Source of the DNA: Mycobacterium gordonae
Lineage (GTDB): Bacteria > Actinomycetota > Actinomycetes > Mycobacteriales > Mycobacteriaceae
Reading direction: 5' to 3'
Length of the DNA: 64,000 bases
NCBI RefSeq assembly: GCF_017086405.1
Contig: NZ_CP070973.1
Location: forward strand, 2,884,739-2,948,738
Within the stretch, counting starts at the first letter, position 1. Each line of letters opens with the position of its first letter. Both the position numbers and the translations under genes were made by a program. The notes under the pieces were generated by a model that made no database searches, was not told where the DNA came from, and saw only the letters and a list, made by a program, of their open reading frames with translations. This document shows, piece by piece, positions 10,035-20,670 of the stretch.

Positions 10035-13000
10035 CCCGGCGCTCCGTCGGCGCCTGGAACGCCGTGAGTTCCGGCCGTGCCGGGTGCACCGGGATGACCA
10101 CCAAACGGGCCGCCGGAGCCACCGGCGCCGCCGGTGGCTCCGGTGATGGCCCCGCCTGCACCGCCGCTGCCACCCGCGCCGCCGGCACCGGACGCGGAGT
10201 GACCTCCGTCGCCACCCGTGCCGCCGGCCCCGCCGTCGCCGCCGTCGGCGCCCTTGCCGCCATTGCTAGCGGTGCCACCTCCGTTGCCGCCGGTGCCGAC
10301 GGCCGTCCCGCCGACGGCGGCTCCGCCGGTCCCGCCGGCCCCGCCGCTTCCCCCGGCGCCGCCGGTGCCGGGACCCAGTGCGTCGCCGCCGCGACCGCCC
10401 GCGCCGCCCTGGCCGCCCGAACCGGCATCGCCGGCATCGCCGCCCTGGCTGCGCGAGGGTCCGCTGGTGCCGCCGTTGGTGTTCGAGGTGAGGGTGCCGG
10501 CGTTGCCGCCGCTGCCGCCCATGCCGCCGCTGCCGCCGGCACCGCCACTGCCCGTTCCGTGGGCCGTACCACCATTGCCTCCGGCGCCGCCGTCGCCGCC
10601 GGTGCTGGCGGCGCCACCGTCGCCCCCGTTGCCGCCGATATAACCGGATCCGCTGCGCCAGGCATTACCGCCCCAACCGCCGGCGCCGCCCCAGCCGTTG
10701 ACCTGGATGTCGCGGCCGAGCGTCGGCTCGTAACGCAACAGAGCCGAACCGCCTTCGCCGCCGGCGCCGCCGGCGCCGGCATTGCCCGATCCGTGGGCGG
10801 CGCCGCCGTCCCCGCCGGCGCCGCCGCTGCCGTGGTAGGCCCCGGCCGAACCGGCTCCGCCACTGCCACCGTTGCCGCTTCCGGTAGCCATGCCGCCGAA
10901 CCCGCCGTTGCCGCCTGCGCCGACTCCGGTCTGGGGCGGGAAGCCAGGAGCGCCTGCCTTTCCGCCGGTGCCGCCGTGGCCGCCGTCGCCGGCGAGCGAG
11001 CCACCGGACCCACCCTTACCGCCGTCGCCGCCATCGCCCCATTGGCCGACAGCTCCGGCGTCACCACCTGTGCCACCGTTGCCGGTCACGGTGCCGCCGG
11101 CGGCGCCGTCCCCGCCGGCGCCGGCCCGGCCGGCCCAGCCGCCGTGGCCGCCGTGGCCGCCGTGGCCGCCGTCTCCGGTGCTGCCCCCGGCGCCGCCGCC
11201 GCCTCCGGCTCCACCGTCGCCGGCCGCGCCCACGGTGCCCGCGCTGCCGCCGTGGCCGCCGTGGCCGTTCTGACCGGCGGCGCCTCCGTCGCCGCCCTGA
11301 TTGGCGAAGCCGCCACCCCAGCCGTTGCCACCCAGGCCGCCGTTGCCGCCGCCGCCGCTGCCGCTGCCGGCGCCCCCGGTGCCGCCGTCGCCGCCATCGC
11401 CGCCGTCGCCGATGTTTCCGCTGTTTCCGCCGTTGCCGCCATTGCCGGAGACAGTCCCGCCGGCACCGCCGTTTCCGCCGTTACCGCCCATCGCGGGTCC
11501 GCCGCCGGCGCCCCCGGTGCCGCCGTTGCCACCCGCCCAGCCGGGTATGAGGGCGTCCCCACCCGCACCGCCGCGACCGCCGTTCCCGCCGCCGCCGACG
11601 GTGCCACCTGATCCGCCGTTGCCGCCGCTTCCGTCTTGCCCGCCGTTTCCGCCGTGACCGCCATTACCGCTGGGGCCGCTGCCTTGTTGGGCGGCGCGGG
11701 TCTGGCCGTTGCCACCGGTACCGCCTTCGCCGCCGGCGCCACCGGCCCCGCCGCCGGCCCCGTTGCCGCCGTCTCCGCCGTCGCCGCCGGCGCCTACCGC
11801 TCCGCCATGTCCACCGTCGCCGCCGGCACCCGTGCCGGCGGCGTTGCCGCCGTTGCCGCCGTTGCCGCCGGCCGCGCCGTTGCCGCCCGCACCGCCGGCC
11901 CCGCCGTTGCCCGATCCCGGGGCGTCACCGCCCTTGCCCCCGCTGCCGCCGGTACCCGAGTCGCCGCCGACGCCACCGGTACCGCCGTCGCCGGCTCCGA
12001 CGGCTGACGCGCCGGCGCCTCCGTTGCCGCCCGCCCCGGCATTGCCCCCGGCACCGCCGTTGCCGCCGTTGCCGGAATGGCCACCGCCGGTCCCGCCGTT
12101 GCCGCCGGCGCCGCCGTGACCCCCGTTGGTGCCGGCCGCGCCTGGTCCGGCCACGGGACCGGGGATGCCGATGGGGGTGGCCTTACCGCCCCCATTGGTA
12201 CCGGACAAAATCCCGCCGGCGATACCTCCACTGGTGGCACCACCGCCGCCGGTACCGCCGCTACCGCCGATGGGGTCGGTGAAGGTGCCGTTGAGCCCGG
12301 TCGTTCCCGCGCTGCCATCGCCGCCTTTACCACCATTGCCGCCGTTGCCGTAGTTGCCGGCAGCGCCGCCGTCACCGCCGTGGCCGCCGTTGACGCCGGC
12401 CGTGCTTCCGGTAGCGGCGTTGTAGCCATCCCCGCCGTGGCCGCCGTTCCCGCCGGTGCCGTGCGCTCCGGCGGAACCAGCGACCCCACTGAATGCGGTG
12501 TGGGTCCCGATCGCACCCGCGGCTCCACCCAGGCCGCCCATCCCCGCATTGCCGCCGGACCCGCCGTTGCCGCCAGCGCCGTCGTTCGTCCCCGCGACAC
12601 CGACGGCGCCTGCCCCGCCGTTGCCGGCGTTGCCGCCAGTCCCGCCGGCCCCGCCGTTGCCGGCGGATCCTTGCTGGCCAGCATGACCGATGGTCGAAAG
12701 TCCACCGGCGCCGCCGTTCCCGCCGGCGCCGCCGGCTCCACCGCTGCCGCCATTTCCGCCGCCGGCCCCGCTGCCGCCCGCCACGCGGGCGTCGCCACCG
12801 GTGAGGCCGTAGCCACCTGCTCCGCCCGCTCCACCGGCGCCGCCCGCACCACCGTCACCGGCATGCCCCGACAACGTCCCGCCGGGTCCACCCCGGCCGC
12901 CATCCCCGCCGCGGCTTCCGACTCCGCCGTCGACGCCCGACTCACCTGGGACCATCGCCGACGCGCCCGCCTTGCCGGTGGCGCCGGCCCCGCCCTGCCC

Positions 13001-13675
13001 ACCGGGTCCGCCGTTGCCGTACTGCCCGGCCGCACCGCCGTCTCCGCCGCGGCCGCCCATCATGTTGACCGATGTCGCCGCACCCCCGGCAGCACCGGCG
13101 CCGCCATTGCCGATGAACGACCCGCCCCGGCCACCCGCGCCCCCTGCAGCGCCCGCACCACCGGCGCCGCCCCGGCCTCCGTTGCCGATCAGCCCTGCGG
13201 CGCCGCCCGCACCGCCGGCCATCCCGGCGACCGTGCCGGGCGCGCCATTGCCGCCGTTGCCGAATAACAAGCCGCCCGGGCTACCGGCCTGTCCGGGGGC
13301 CTTCCCATCCGCCCCGTTGCCGATCAGCGGGCGTCCCGTCACCGCCGCAGCGGGGGCATTGACCGCGCCGAGCAGGGAGTCCAGTGTCCAGGCGTTCAAG
13401 GCCTCGGCGGCGACGTATGTCCCGGCGGCATCGTCCAGCGTTCGGGCGAACTGGGCACGACACGTGTCCACCTGGGCGCTGAGCAGTTGATATTCCCGCG
13501 CGTACCCGGTGAACATCGACGCAATCGCCGTCGACACCTCGTCCCGGGCGGCGGCGGCCAAGCTTGTGGTCCGTGCGGCCGCTGCCGAATTGGCCGCATC
13601 GATCGCCCGGCCGATGTCGCGCAGATCGCCCGCCGCTGCCGCCAATGACGTCGTGGCCACTACCGCAAATGACAT
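10031..13675 (-). CDS. PE_PGRS family protein (large, about 1214 residues)
   Basis: The start is the ATG at 13675 (MSFAVVATTSLAAAAGDL) after a GGGAGA site; the open frame upstream to 14389 is not needed. Residues 1-100 form the PE domain (DIGRAIDAANSAAAARTT, DEVSTAIASMFTGYAREY), followed by the linker [11 protein letters not shown], known in PE_PGRS proteins as the GRPLI outer-membrane localisation motif. The rest is one long Gly-Gly-Ala/Gly-Gly-Asn (PGRS) polyglycine-II-like repeat ending GVPGADGAPG with no extra C-terminal domain. Family members are exported by ESX-5 and sit on the cell surface. It lies tail to tail with the prepilin peptidase gene. Pure repeat content makes copy-number errors possible. 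Confidence 0.93.
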   Translation of the reverse strand: MSFAVVATTSLAAAAGDLRDIGRAIDAANSAAAARTTSLAAAARDEVSTAIASMFTGYAREYQLLSAQVDTCRAQFARTLDDAAGTYVAAEALNAWTLDSLLGAVNAPAAAVTGRPLIGNGADGKAPGQAGSPGGLLFGNGGNGAPGTVAGMAGGAGGAAGLIGNGGRGGAGGAGAAGGAGGRGGSFIGNGGAGAAGGAATSVNMMGGRGGDGGAAGQYGNGGPGGQGGAGATGKAGASAMVPGESGVDGGVGSRGGDGGRGGPGGTLSGHAGDGGAGGAGGAGGAGGYGLTGGDARVAGGSGAGGGNGGSGGAGGAGGNGGAGGLSTIGHAGQQGSAGNGGAGGTGGNAGNGGAGAVGVAGTNDGAGGNGGSGGNAGMGGLGGAAGAIGTHTAFSGVAGSAGAHGTGGNGGHGGDGYNAATGSTAGVNGGHGGDGGAAGNYGNGGNGGKGGDGSAGTTGLNGTFTDPIGGSGGTGGGGATSGGIAGGILSGTNGGGKATPIGIPGPVAGPGAAGTNGGHGGAGGNGGTGGGHSGNGGNGGAGGNAGAGGNGGAGASAVGAGDGGTGGVGGDSGTGGSGGKGGDAPGSGNGGAGGAGGNGAAGGNGGNGGNAAGTGAGGDGGHGGAVGAGGDGGDGGNGAGGGAGGAGGEGGTGGNGQTRAAQQGSGPSGNGGHGGNGGQDGSGGNGGSGGTVGGGGNGGRGGAGGDALIPGWAGGNGGTGGAGGGPAMGGNGGNGGAGGTVSGNGGNGGNSGNIGDGGDGGDGGTGGAGSGSGGGGNGGLGGNGWGGGFANQGGDGGAAGQNGHGGHGGSAGTVGAAGDGGAGGGGGAGGSTGDGGHGGHGGHGGWAGRAGAGGDGAAGGTVTGNGGTGGDAGAVGQWGDGGDGGKGGSGGSLAGDGGHGGTGGKAGAPGFPPQTGVGAGGNGGFGGMATGSGNGGSGGAGSAGAYHGSGGAGGDGGAAHGSGNAGAGGAGGEGGSALLRYEPTLGRDIQVNGWGGAGGWGGNAWRSGSGYIGGNGGDGGAASTGGDGGAGGNGGTAHGTGSGGAGGSGGMGGSGGNAGTLTSNTNGGTSGPSRSQGGDAGDAGSGGQGGAGGRGGDALGPGTGGAGGSGGAGGTGGAAVGGTAVGTGGNGGGTASNGGKGADGGDGGAGGTGGDGGHSASGAGGAGGSGGAGGAITGATGGAGGSGGPFGGHPGAPGTAGTHGVPGADGAPG

Positions 13676-14165
13676 GAAATCTCCCGCTGTCCCGATGCCT
13701 GACCTCGCCGTCAGGGTGGCGATCGGGTGCTGAGAAACGATGGGACAAAGATGAAATCGCCAGCTAGAGGGCCTAAACCGGGTTTGAGCCGACCGCGTGG
13801 CCGGGCCGATGCCCACCAGCCAAGCCGCGTCCACGCCAAACCGGGATGCGCAGCAGGGCAATCCACTGTCAACGGTGCGCAAGTCAGTGCCACGCGCGGC
13901 CGAGCGCACTGCGTCGCCGATTCCCTTCAGCTCCGCCGCCGCAGCACTCGACACGTCGGGTGCAGCAAACACCTCAGACAGAGCAACAGCCTGGTGAACC
14001 CGGGCTGGCTGCTTCGATACCGGCACGCAGCGGGTAGGACAGCTTCCTGCATCGGGATGGAATTCGGGTCGCGACCGACTGCGCCCGGACGCTGTTGCCG
14101 TGCTCACCCGCTGCGGTCTCCCGCACCGGGTGAAGCGACAGCCGCGGCAGGACCGACTCCCGGGT
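13676..14165. other. Intergenic stretch between two PE_PGRS genes
   Basis: 490 bases upstream of the larger PE_PGRS gene and downstream of the next one, both on the minus strand. It must hold the promoter of the 10031-13675 gene, but no clear -10/-35 pair was picked out. The middle carries a PE-like reading frame described separately. Confidence 0.6.
13900..13981 (-). pseudogene. Possible relic of a PE-domain N-terminus
   Basis: Reading the minus strand from about 13981 gives SEVFAAPDVSSAAAAELKGI followed by GDAVRSAARG. This resembles the first 25-30 residues of a PE domain (consensus of the type MSxVxAAPExVxAAAxDLxxIGxAVxxA). After that the similarity stops. There is no standard start codon at the expected site (CTG instead), and no PGRS region follows in the next 200 bases. 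The frame happens to be the same as the PE_PGRS gene starting at 13675. I read it as a decayed PE copy or recombination remnant; chance similarity in Ala-rich sequence is the alternative. Confidence 0.4.
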
Positions 14166-16196
14166 TTAGGTGAGATTCGATGTCCGGCCGGCGCTACCCG
14201 CGGAACCGCCGACATAAGGAGCGCCGCCGGTACCACCGACGCCGGGGGTCGTGCCACCGTTTCCACCCTGTTGGCCCAGGCCTTGAGTGCTCGCGCCGCC
14301 GGTGCCGCCGTTGAAGCCGCTGTTGCCGCCATTGCCTGCCGCGACCTGACCATTGTTCGTCCCGACGGCGCCGCTCCCGCCGCCGCCACCGGTTCCGCCG
14401 AACTGGCCGAGGCCGCCGGCGCCGCCGCCGAACGGGGTTGTCGCTTGGACGCTTACGCCACCGCCGGTTCCGCCGTTTCCGGCGGTGCCGCCGACGCCAC
14501 CAGCAGCGCCGCCACCGCCGCCGCCGCCGCCGAGAGCGGCGATACCTGCGCCGCCACCGCCGCCACCACCGCCGCCGCCCCCGCCGCGGGCGCCCGCTTG
14601 ACCGGTAGCCACGCCGCCGCCCCCGCCGTGCCCGCCGCCACCGCCCTGGCCGATGAAGCCATTGGTGCTGGTGGTGCCGCCAGTGCCGCCGACGCCGCCG
14701 GCGCCGCCAGCCCCACCAAGAGCCCCACCGGTGCCCGAGCCTCCAGTGCCTCCGGCGCCACCACCGGCCCCTCCGCCGCCGAAGCCGTTGGCGGCGCCGT
14801 TGCCGGTGTTGTGGCCGCCGGCGCCGCCGGCGCCGCCGGTTCCCCCGGTGCCACCCTGGCCGCCCACCGAGTTTCCGGCTCCGGCTACGCCGCCGGCCCC
14901 GCCGTTGCCGGCATCGCCGCCGAGGCCGCCGACTGCGCTGATGGACCCAGCACCATTCGCGTTCACGCCGCCGCTGCCGCCCGCGCCGCCAGTGCCACCC
15001 GTGCCGCCGGTCCCGCCGGCGCCGCCGCCGCCGATCTTGATGCCGGCGCCGCCCGCGCCGCCGATGCCCGCGTCGCCTCCATGCCCGCCGGCCCCGCCGG
15101 CGGTGGGCGCGAAGCCGGTGAGGCCGGTGCCACCGGCACCTCCGGTTCCTCCGGTGCCTCCGATACCGCCCGCACCGGCAGTCCCAAGAACGTTGATCGG
15201 GGTGACGACTGCGCCACCGGTGCCCGCCATGCCGCCGGTGCCGCCGGTGCCGCCGACCCCGGCAGTCGCGGCATTGATCGCGGCGTTGAAGCCATGTCCA
15301 CCGGTTCCTCCGGTGCCGCCCGCCCCACCGGCGCCGCCTGCCCCGCCTAACAGCGCGAGGTTGGCGCCGCCGGCACCTCCGACCCCGCCGGCTCCACCGG
15401 GTGCGCCGTTCGGGGCCAGCGCCGAGTTGCCAGCAGCGCCGACCCCTCCGGCGCCGCCGGTCCCGCCGGCACCCGCGGCACCGGTTCCGAACAGCGAGAA
15501 GAGTTGACGGTTCACGCCGCCGACTCCGCCGTTGCCTCCCAGACCACCCATTCCGTTGTTAGCAGCTTTCATGCCCGTGCCACCGGCCCCACCTGCGCCG
15601 CCGGCTCCCGCGTTGCCCCCACCAAGGAAGCCGTTGGCGCCGCCGGCCCCGCCTGCCCCGCCCGCTTGCCCGGGGGCTCCCGATCCGCCGTTGCCGCCGT
15701 TGCCGCCGGCGCCGAACAGACCTGATGCGCCACCGGAGCCGCCGGCTTGCCCGGGGGCTCCCGATCCGCCGTTGCCGCCATTGCCGTAGAGCCAGCCGCC
15801 GTCGCCACCGGCCTGTCCGGTCCCAGGTGCGCCGTCGGCACCGTTGCCGATCAGCGGTCGCCCGGTGAGGATTTTGACCGGGTCGAGAGCCGCAAGGGCC
15901 TGCAAGGGGCCGGCATTGATTGCCTCGGCGCTGGCATAGGAGCCTGCCGCCGTCAGCACGGACTGGGCGAATGCTTCATGGAATTGCGTGGTTTGCGCAC
16001 TGAGCGCCTGGAAGTCATGCGCGTAGGCGTTGAAGAGACCGGAGATGGCCGCTGACACCTCGTCGGCGCCCAGACCCGCGATACTCGTGGTCGGGGATGC
16101 CGCTGCGACGCTGGCTGCCTTGAGGGAATCCAGGATCCCGTTCAAATCGGTTGCCGCGGTACTCAGTACCTCGGGGTGGGCGATCACATACGACAA
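14166..16196 (-). CDS. PE_PGRS family protein (about 676 residues)
   Basis: The PE domain begins SYVIAHPEVLSTAATDLNGI and runs to about residue 100 (GADEVSAAISGLFNAYAHDF, GSYASAEAINAGPLQAL), then [11 protein letters not shown] and a PGRS region. The C-terminus is not pure repeat (APYVGGSAGSAGRTSNLT). The start is best placed at TTG 16196, which gives the usual PE N-terminus (M)SYV with AAAAGG about 9 bases upstream. The ATG at 16205 lies directly on that purine tract and would lack a ribosome site. The conserved AAPE is HPE here. It is in the same orientation as the upstream-numbered PE_PGRS gene and divergent from aroC. Confidence 0.9.
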   Translation of the reverse strand: MSYVIAHPEVLSTAATDLNGILDSLKAASVAAASPTTSIAGLGADEVSAAISGLFNAYAHDFQALSAQTTQFHEAFAQSVLTAAGSYASAEAINAGPLQALAALDPVKILTGRPLIGNGADGAPGTGQAGGDGGWLYGNGGNGGSGAPGQAGGSGGASGLFGAGGNGGNGGSGAPGQAGGAGGAGGANGFLGGGNAGAGGAGGAGGTGMKAANNGMGGLGGNGGVGGVNRQLFSLFGTGAAGAGGTGGAGGVGAAGNSALAPNGAPGGAGGVGGAGGANLALLGGAGGAGGAGGTGGTGGHGFNAAINAATAGVGGTGGTGGMAGTGGAVVTPINVLGTAGAGGIGGTGGTGGAGGTGLTGFAPTAGGAGGHGGDAGIGGAGGAGIKIGGGGAGGTGGTGGTGGAGGSGGVNANGAGSISAVGGLGGDAGNGGAGGVAGAGNSVGGQGGTGGTGGAGGAGGHNTGNGAANGFGGGGAGGGAGGTGGSGTGGALGGAGGAGGVGGTGGTTSTNGFIGQGGGGGHGGGGGVATGQAGARGGGGGGGGGGGGAGIAALGGGGGGGGAAGGVGGTAGNGGTGGGVSVQATTPFGGGAGGLGQFGGTGGGGGSGAVGTNNGQVAAGNGGNSGFNGGTGGASTQGLGQQGGNGGTTPGVGGTGGAPYVGGSAGSAGRTSNLT

Positions 16197-16635
16197 GACA
16201 ACCATCCTTTTTCGATTGACTCGGGACGACAAGCGACGCATCAATGGGCCTGCGGCAAGCCACCATAATTGGAATGGGCTCCATCACATATCGAGTAGCG
16301 CTGTGCGTCCAGCTGCTCGGTAGGCAAAGGGCGTGTTCAGGTGCTATATCACCAGGTCAAGTTAGAAGAATCACATCTAGAAATTGCGTGAACTTCATTT
16401 CAGGATCGGCAGGAATATGCTAATGGAACCCGCCGGATAGTCCCGGGGCTGCATTTCGAATGCCCGCGAGTCGGATTTCGTCGACTTTAGCATTTCTGTC
16501 CGGCGCATGGACACCAATATTGCGAAATACTCGGCGCGGCGCGTCATCACCGAGTCGCAGCTGAAGTCATCGATACGGAATGGCTGGTCACGGGCGCGAA
16601 TGGGGGGATTGCCGGGCGCGTGGGAAGATGTTCGG
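16197..16635. other. AT-richer intergenic region between PE_PGRS and aroC
   Basis: 439 bases with clearly lower GC than the flanks, notably 16255-16520. The region should contain the divergent promoters of the PE_PGRS gene and the shikimate operon. Open frames crossing it show no family resemblance. AT-rich DNA next to PE_PGRS genes is often bound by Lsr2 or EspR in mycobacteria; that is inference here. Confidence 0.6.
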
Positions 16636-17844
16636 GTGTTGCGCTGGATCACTGCTGGGGAGTCGCATGGCCGTGCGTTGGTGGCCATGATCGAGGGCAT
16701 GGTCGCCGGCGTCGAGGTGACGTCCACCGAAATCGCCGACGAGTTGGCCCGCCGCCGTCTCGGTTACGGCCGCGGCGCCCGGATGAAGTTCGAGCGCGAC
16801 GCGGTGACCATGTTGTCCGGGGTGCGCCACGGTGTCACCCTGGGCGGCCCCATCGCGATCGAGATCGGCAACACCGAGTGGCCGAAGTGGGAAACCGTGA
16901 TGGCCCCGGACCCGGTAGACCCGTCGCTGCTGGCAGACAGCGCGCGCAATGAGCCCCTGACCCGACCGCGGCCCGGCCACGCCGACTACGCCGGCATGCT
17001 CAAGTACGGCTTCGACGACGCCCGGCCGGTGCTCGAGCGTGCCAGCGCCCGCGAGACCGCCGCGCGTGTCGCGGCCGGCACCGTCGCGCGGGCGTTTCTG
17101 CGTCAGGCGTTCGGCGTCGAGGTGCTCTCGCACGTCATCTCGATCGGTGCGTCAACTCCGTATGACGGCCCGCCGCCGCGGCCGGAAGATCTGCCAGCTA
17201 TCGACGCCAGCCCGGTCCGGGCATATGACGACGAGGCGGAGAAGTCCATGATCGCCGAGATCGAGGCGGCCAAGAAGGACGGCGACACCCTCGGCGGCGT
17301 CGTCGAAGTGGTGGCGTCGGGTCTGCCGGTCGGCCTTGGTTCGTTCACCAGCGGTGATAACCGGCTGGACAGTCAGCTTGCCGCGGCGGTGATGGGAATC
17401 CAGGCGATCAAGGGCGTCGAGATCGGCGACGGGTTCGCCACCGCCCGACGCCGCGGCAGCCGGGCCCACGACGAGATGTATCCGGGTCCCGACGGAGTGG
17501 TCCGCTCGACCAACCGGGCCGGTGGCCTCGAAGGTGGAATGACGAACGGGCAACCGCTGCGGGTGCGCGCGGCGATGAAGCCGATCTCCACCGTGCCGCG
17601 GGCGCTGGCCACCGTCGACATGGCTACCGGCGACGAGGCCGTTGCTATCCACCAGCGTTCGGACGTGTGCGCGGTGCCCGCTGCCGGGGTCGTCGTCGAG
17701 ACCATGGTGGCGCTGGTGCTGGCGCGCGCGGCGCTGGAAAAGTTCGGTGGCGATTCGCTGACGGAAACCCGCCGCAACATCGAGTCCTATCTGCGCACGG
17801 TCGCCGACCGGGAGGCGCCGGCCACCCGGGCTGCCGGAAGCTAG
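16636..17844 (+). CDS. aroC: Chorismate synthase
   Basis: 402 residues from GTG 16636 ([20 protein letters not shown]); called aroF in M. tuberculosis. It converts EPSP to chorismate with reduced FMN. Family signatures are present: [50 protein letters not shown] and the C-terminal [13 protein letters not shown]. The frame is open back to 16507, but that extension is not conserved. It is the first gene of aroC-aroK-aroB-aroQ; aroK begins 5 bases after the stop. Confidence 0.97.
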   Translation: MLRWITAGESHGRALVAMIEGMVAGVEVTSTEIADELARRRLGYGRGARMKFERDAVTMLSGVRHGVTLGGPIAIEIGNTEWPKWETVMAPDPVDPSLLADSARNEPLTRPRPGHADYAGMLKYGFDDARPVLERASARETAARVAAGTVARAFLRQAFGVEVLSHVISIGASTPYDGPPPRPEDLPAIDASPVRAYDDEAEKSMIAEIEAAKKDGDTLGGVVEVVASGLPVGLGSFTSGDNRLDSQLAAAVMGIQAIKGVEIGDGFATARRRGSRAHDEMYPGPDGVVRSTNRAGGLEGGMTNGQPLRVRAAMKPISTVPRALATVDMATGDEAVAIHQRSDVCAVPAAGVVVETMVALVLARAALEKFGGDSLTETRRNIESYLRTVADREAPATRAAGS

Positions 17845-17849
17845 CGCAG

Positions 17850-19878
<2,029 letters not shown>

Positions 19879-20637
19879 CTACTTCTTGTCCGGCTTGTCG
19901 AGGTTGATCGTCTCGGTCTTGGCCTCACCGCTGTGATCACCGGTGCGGATGACCTCGGTCTTGTCCTCGTGACCGGGGTTGCCGGTGCGGATGACTTCGG
20001 TCTTGGCGTCGTCGCCGTGGTCGCCGGTGCGGATCACCTCGGTGGGAGCTTCCCGTTCGCGCTCGACGGTGGCCACCGACGACGTCCGCTGTTCGGTCTG
20101 GGCGCCGGCCGTCCTGATTTCGCCGGTGGGGCTGTCATCGGCGCGCACCGCGGAGAACACGTCGGTGTCGGCGGAGCGGTCGCGGTGCGGGTCATGGTCG
20201 GGCTTTTCCACCGGGGGAGCGTTGCGGTCGATGCGCCAACGCCCGATCGCCACGCCGACGATCGCGAACAGGAACACGATCAGCGCGGTGAATGCCGCGA
20301 AAGTAGTTAGCTCGTTGATCAAGCCGCCGGTGTAGATGCCCTTGTAGAAGAGGGCGATGATCCAGGACACCAGTCCGCTGACCACACCGGCCACCAGTCC
20401 GCCCAGCAACCAGACCATGGCCAGGTCCTGGCGACGGTCCGGGTCCGGGTTCGCCTTGGCGTCGGCGCGACCGTCGAAGTACCCCCACACCGCTGCGCAG
20501 AGGACGAAGATCGTCAGAAGCACCACGCTGATCAGCGCCGACTGGGTCTGCCACGCGTTGATCAGCGCCCCTTGAAACAGGCGAAGAACGATCATCCCGG
20601 CGGCAAAGACCAATCCACGCAGCATCCACTTGTTCAT
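19879..20637 (-). CDS. B-4DMT-type membrane protein with tandem-repeat tail (Rv2536 family)
   Basis: 252 residues from ATG 20637 (a TTG two codons earlier is possible). Four hydrophobic helices fill the first 135 residues (LRGLVFAAGMIVLRLFQGAL, LISVVLLTIFVLCAAVWGYF, MVWLLGGLVAGVVSGLVSWI, FAAFTALIVFLFAIVGVAIG). A charged, probably cytoplasmic tail follows. The last 54 residues are three near-identical 14-residue repeats beginning TEVIRTG plus a partial fourth (TETINLDKPDKK). The function is unknown. The Thr-rich repeats might be phosphorylated; that is speculation. Confidence 0.88.
   Translation of the reverse strand: MNKWMLRGLVFAAGMIVLRLFQGALINAWQTQSALISVVLLTIFVLCAAVWGYFDGRADAKANPDPDRRQDLAMVWLLGGLVAGVVSGLVSWIIALFYKGIYTGGLINELTTFAAFTALIVFLFAIVGVAIGRWRIDRNAPPVEKPDHDPHRDRSADTDVFSAVRADDSPTGEIRTAGAQTEQRTSSVATVEREREAPTEVIRTGDHGDDAKTEVIRTGNPGHEDKTEVIRTGDHSGEAKTETINLDKPDKK
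19918..20043 (-). repeat. Three tandem 42-bp coding repeats
   Basis: These encode TEVIRTGDHGDDAK, TEVIRTGNPGHEDK and TEVIRTGDHSGEAK, each 14 residues, in the C-terminal tail of the Rv2536-like protein. The frame-preserving unit suggests copy number could vary between strains. Confidence 0.85.
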
Positions 20638-20670
20638 GGGCAAACAGCGTAGCGAGTACGGTCAAGGGTC

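Noticed and set aside
9740..11611. Long plus-strand open frame (over 600 codons) opposite the large PE_PGRS gene
   Set aside because: It is the antisense image of GGC/GCC-rich PGRS repeats, an Ala/Gly/Thr-only translation with no domain. The minus frame has a real PE domain, ribosome site and start.
12077..13267. Further antisense open frames across the PGRS repeats, including Pro-rich ones
   Set aside because: Repeat composition keeps all frames open. There is no start context and no homology.
13676..14389. Upstream extension of the PE_PGRS frame to 14389
   Set aside because: The extension overlaps the neighbouring PE_PGRS gene, is low in PGRS character and is not needed, because ATG 13675 has a ribosome site and begins the PE domain.
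10031..16196. CRISPR-like appearance of the regularly repeated GGCGCCGCC units
   Set aside because: The periodicity is that of coding Gly-Gly-X repeats. There are no constant repeats with unique spacers and no cas genes.
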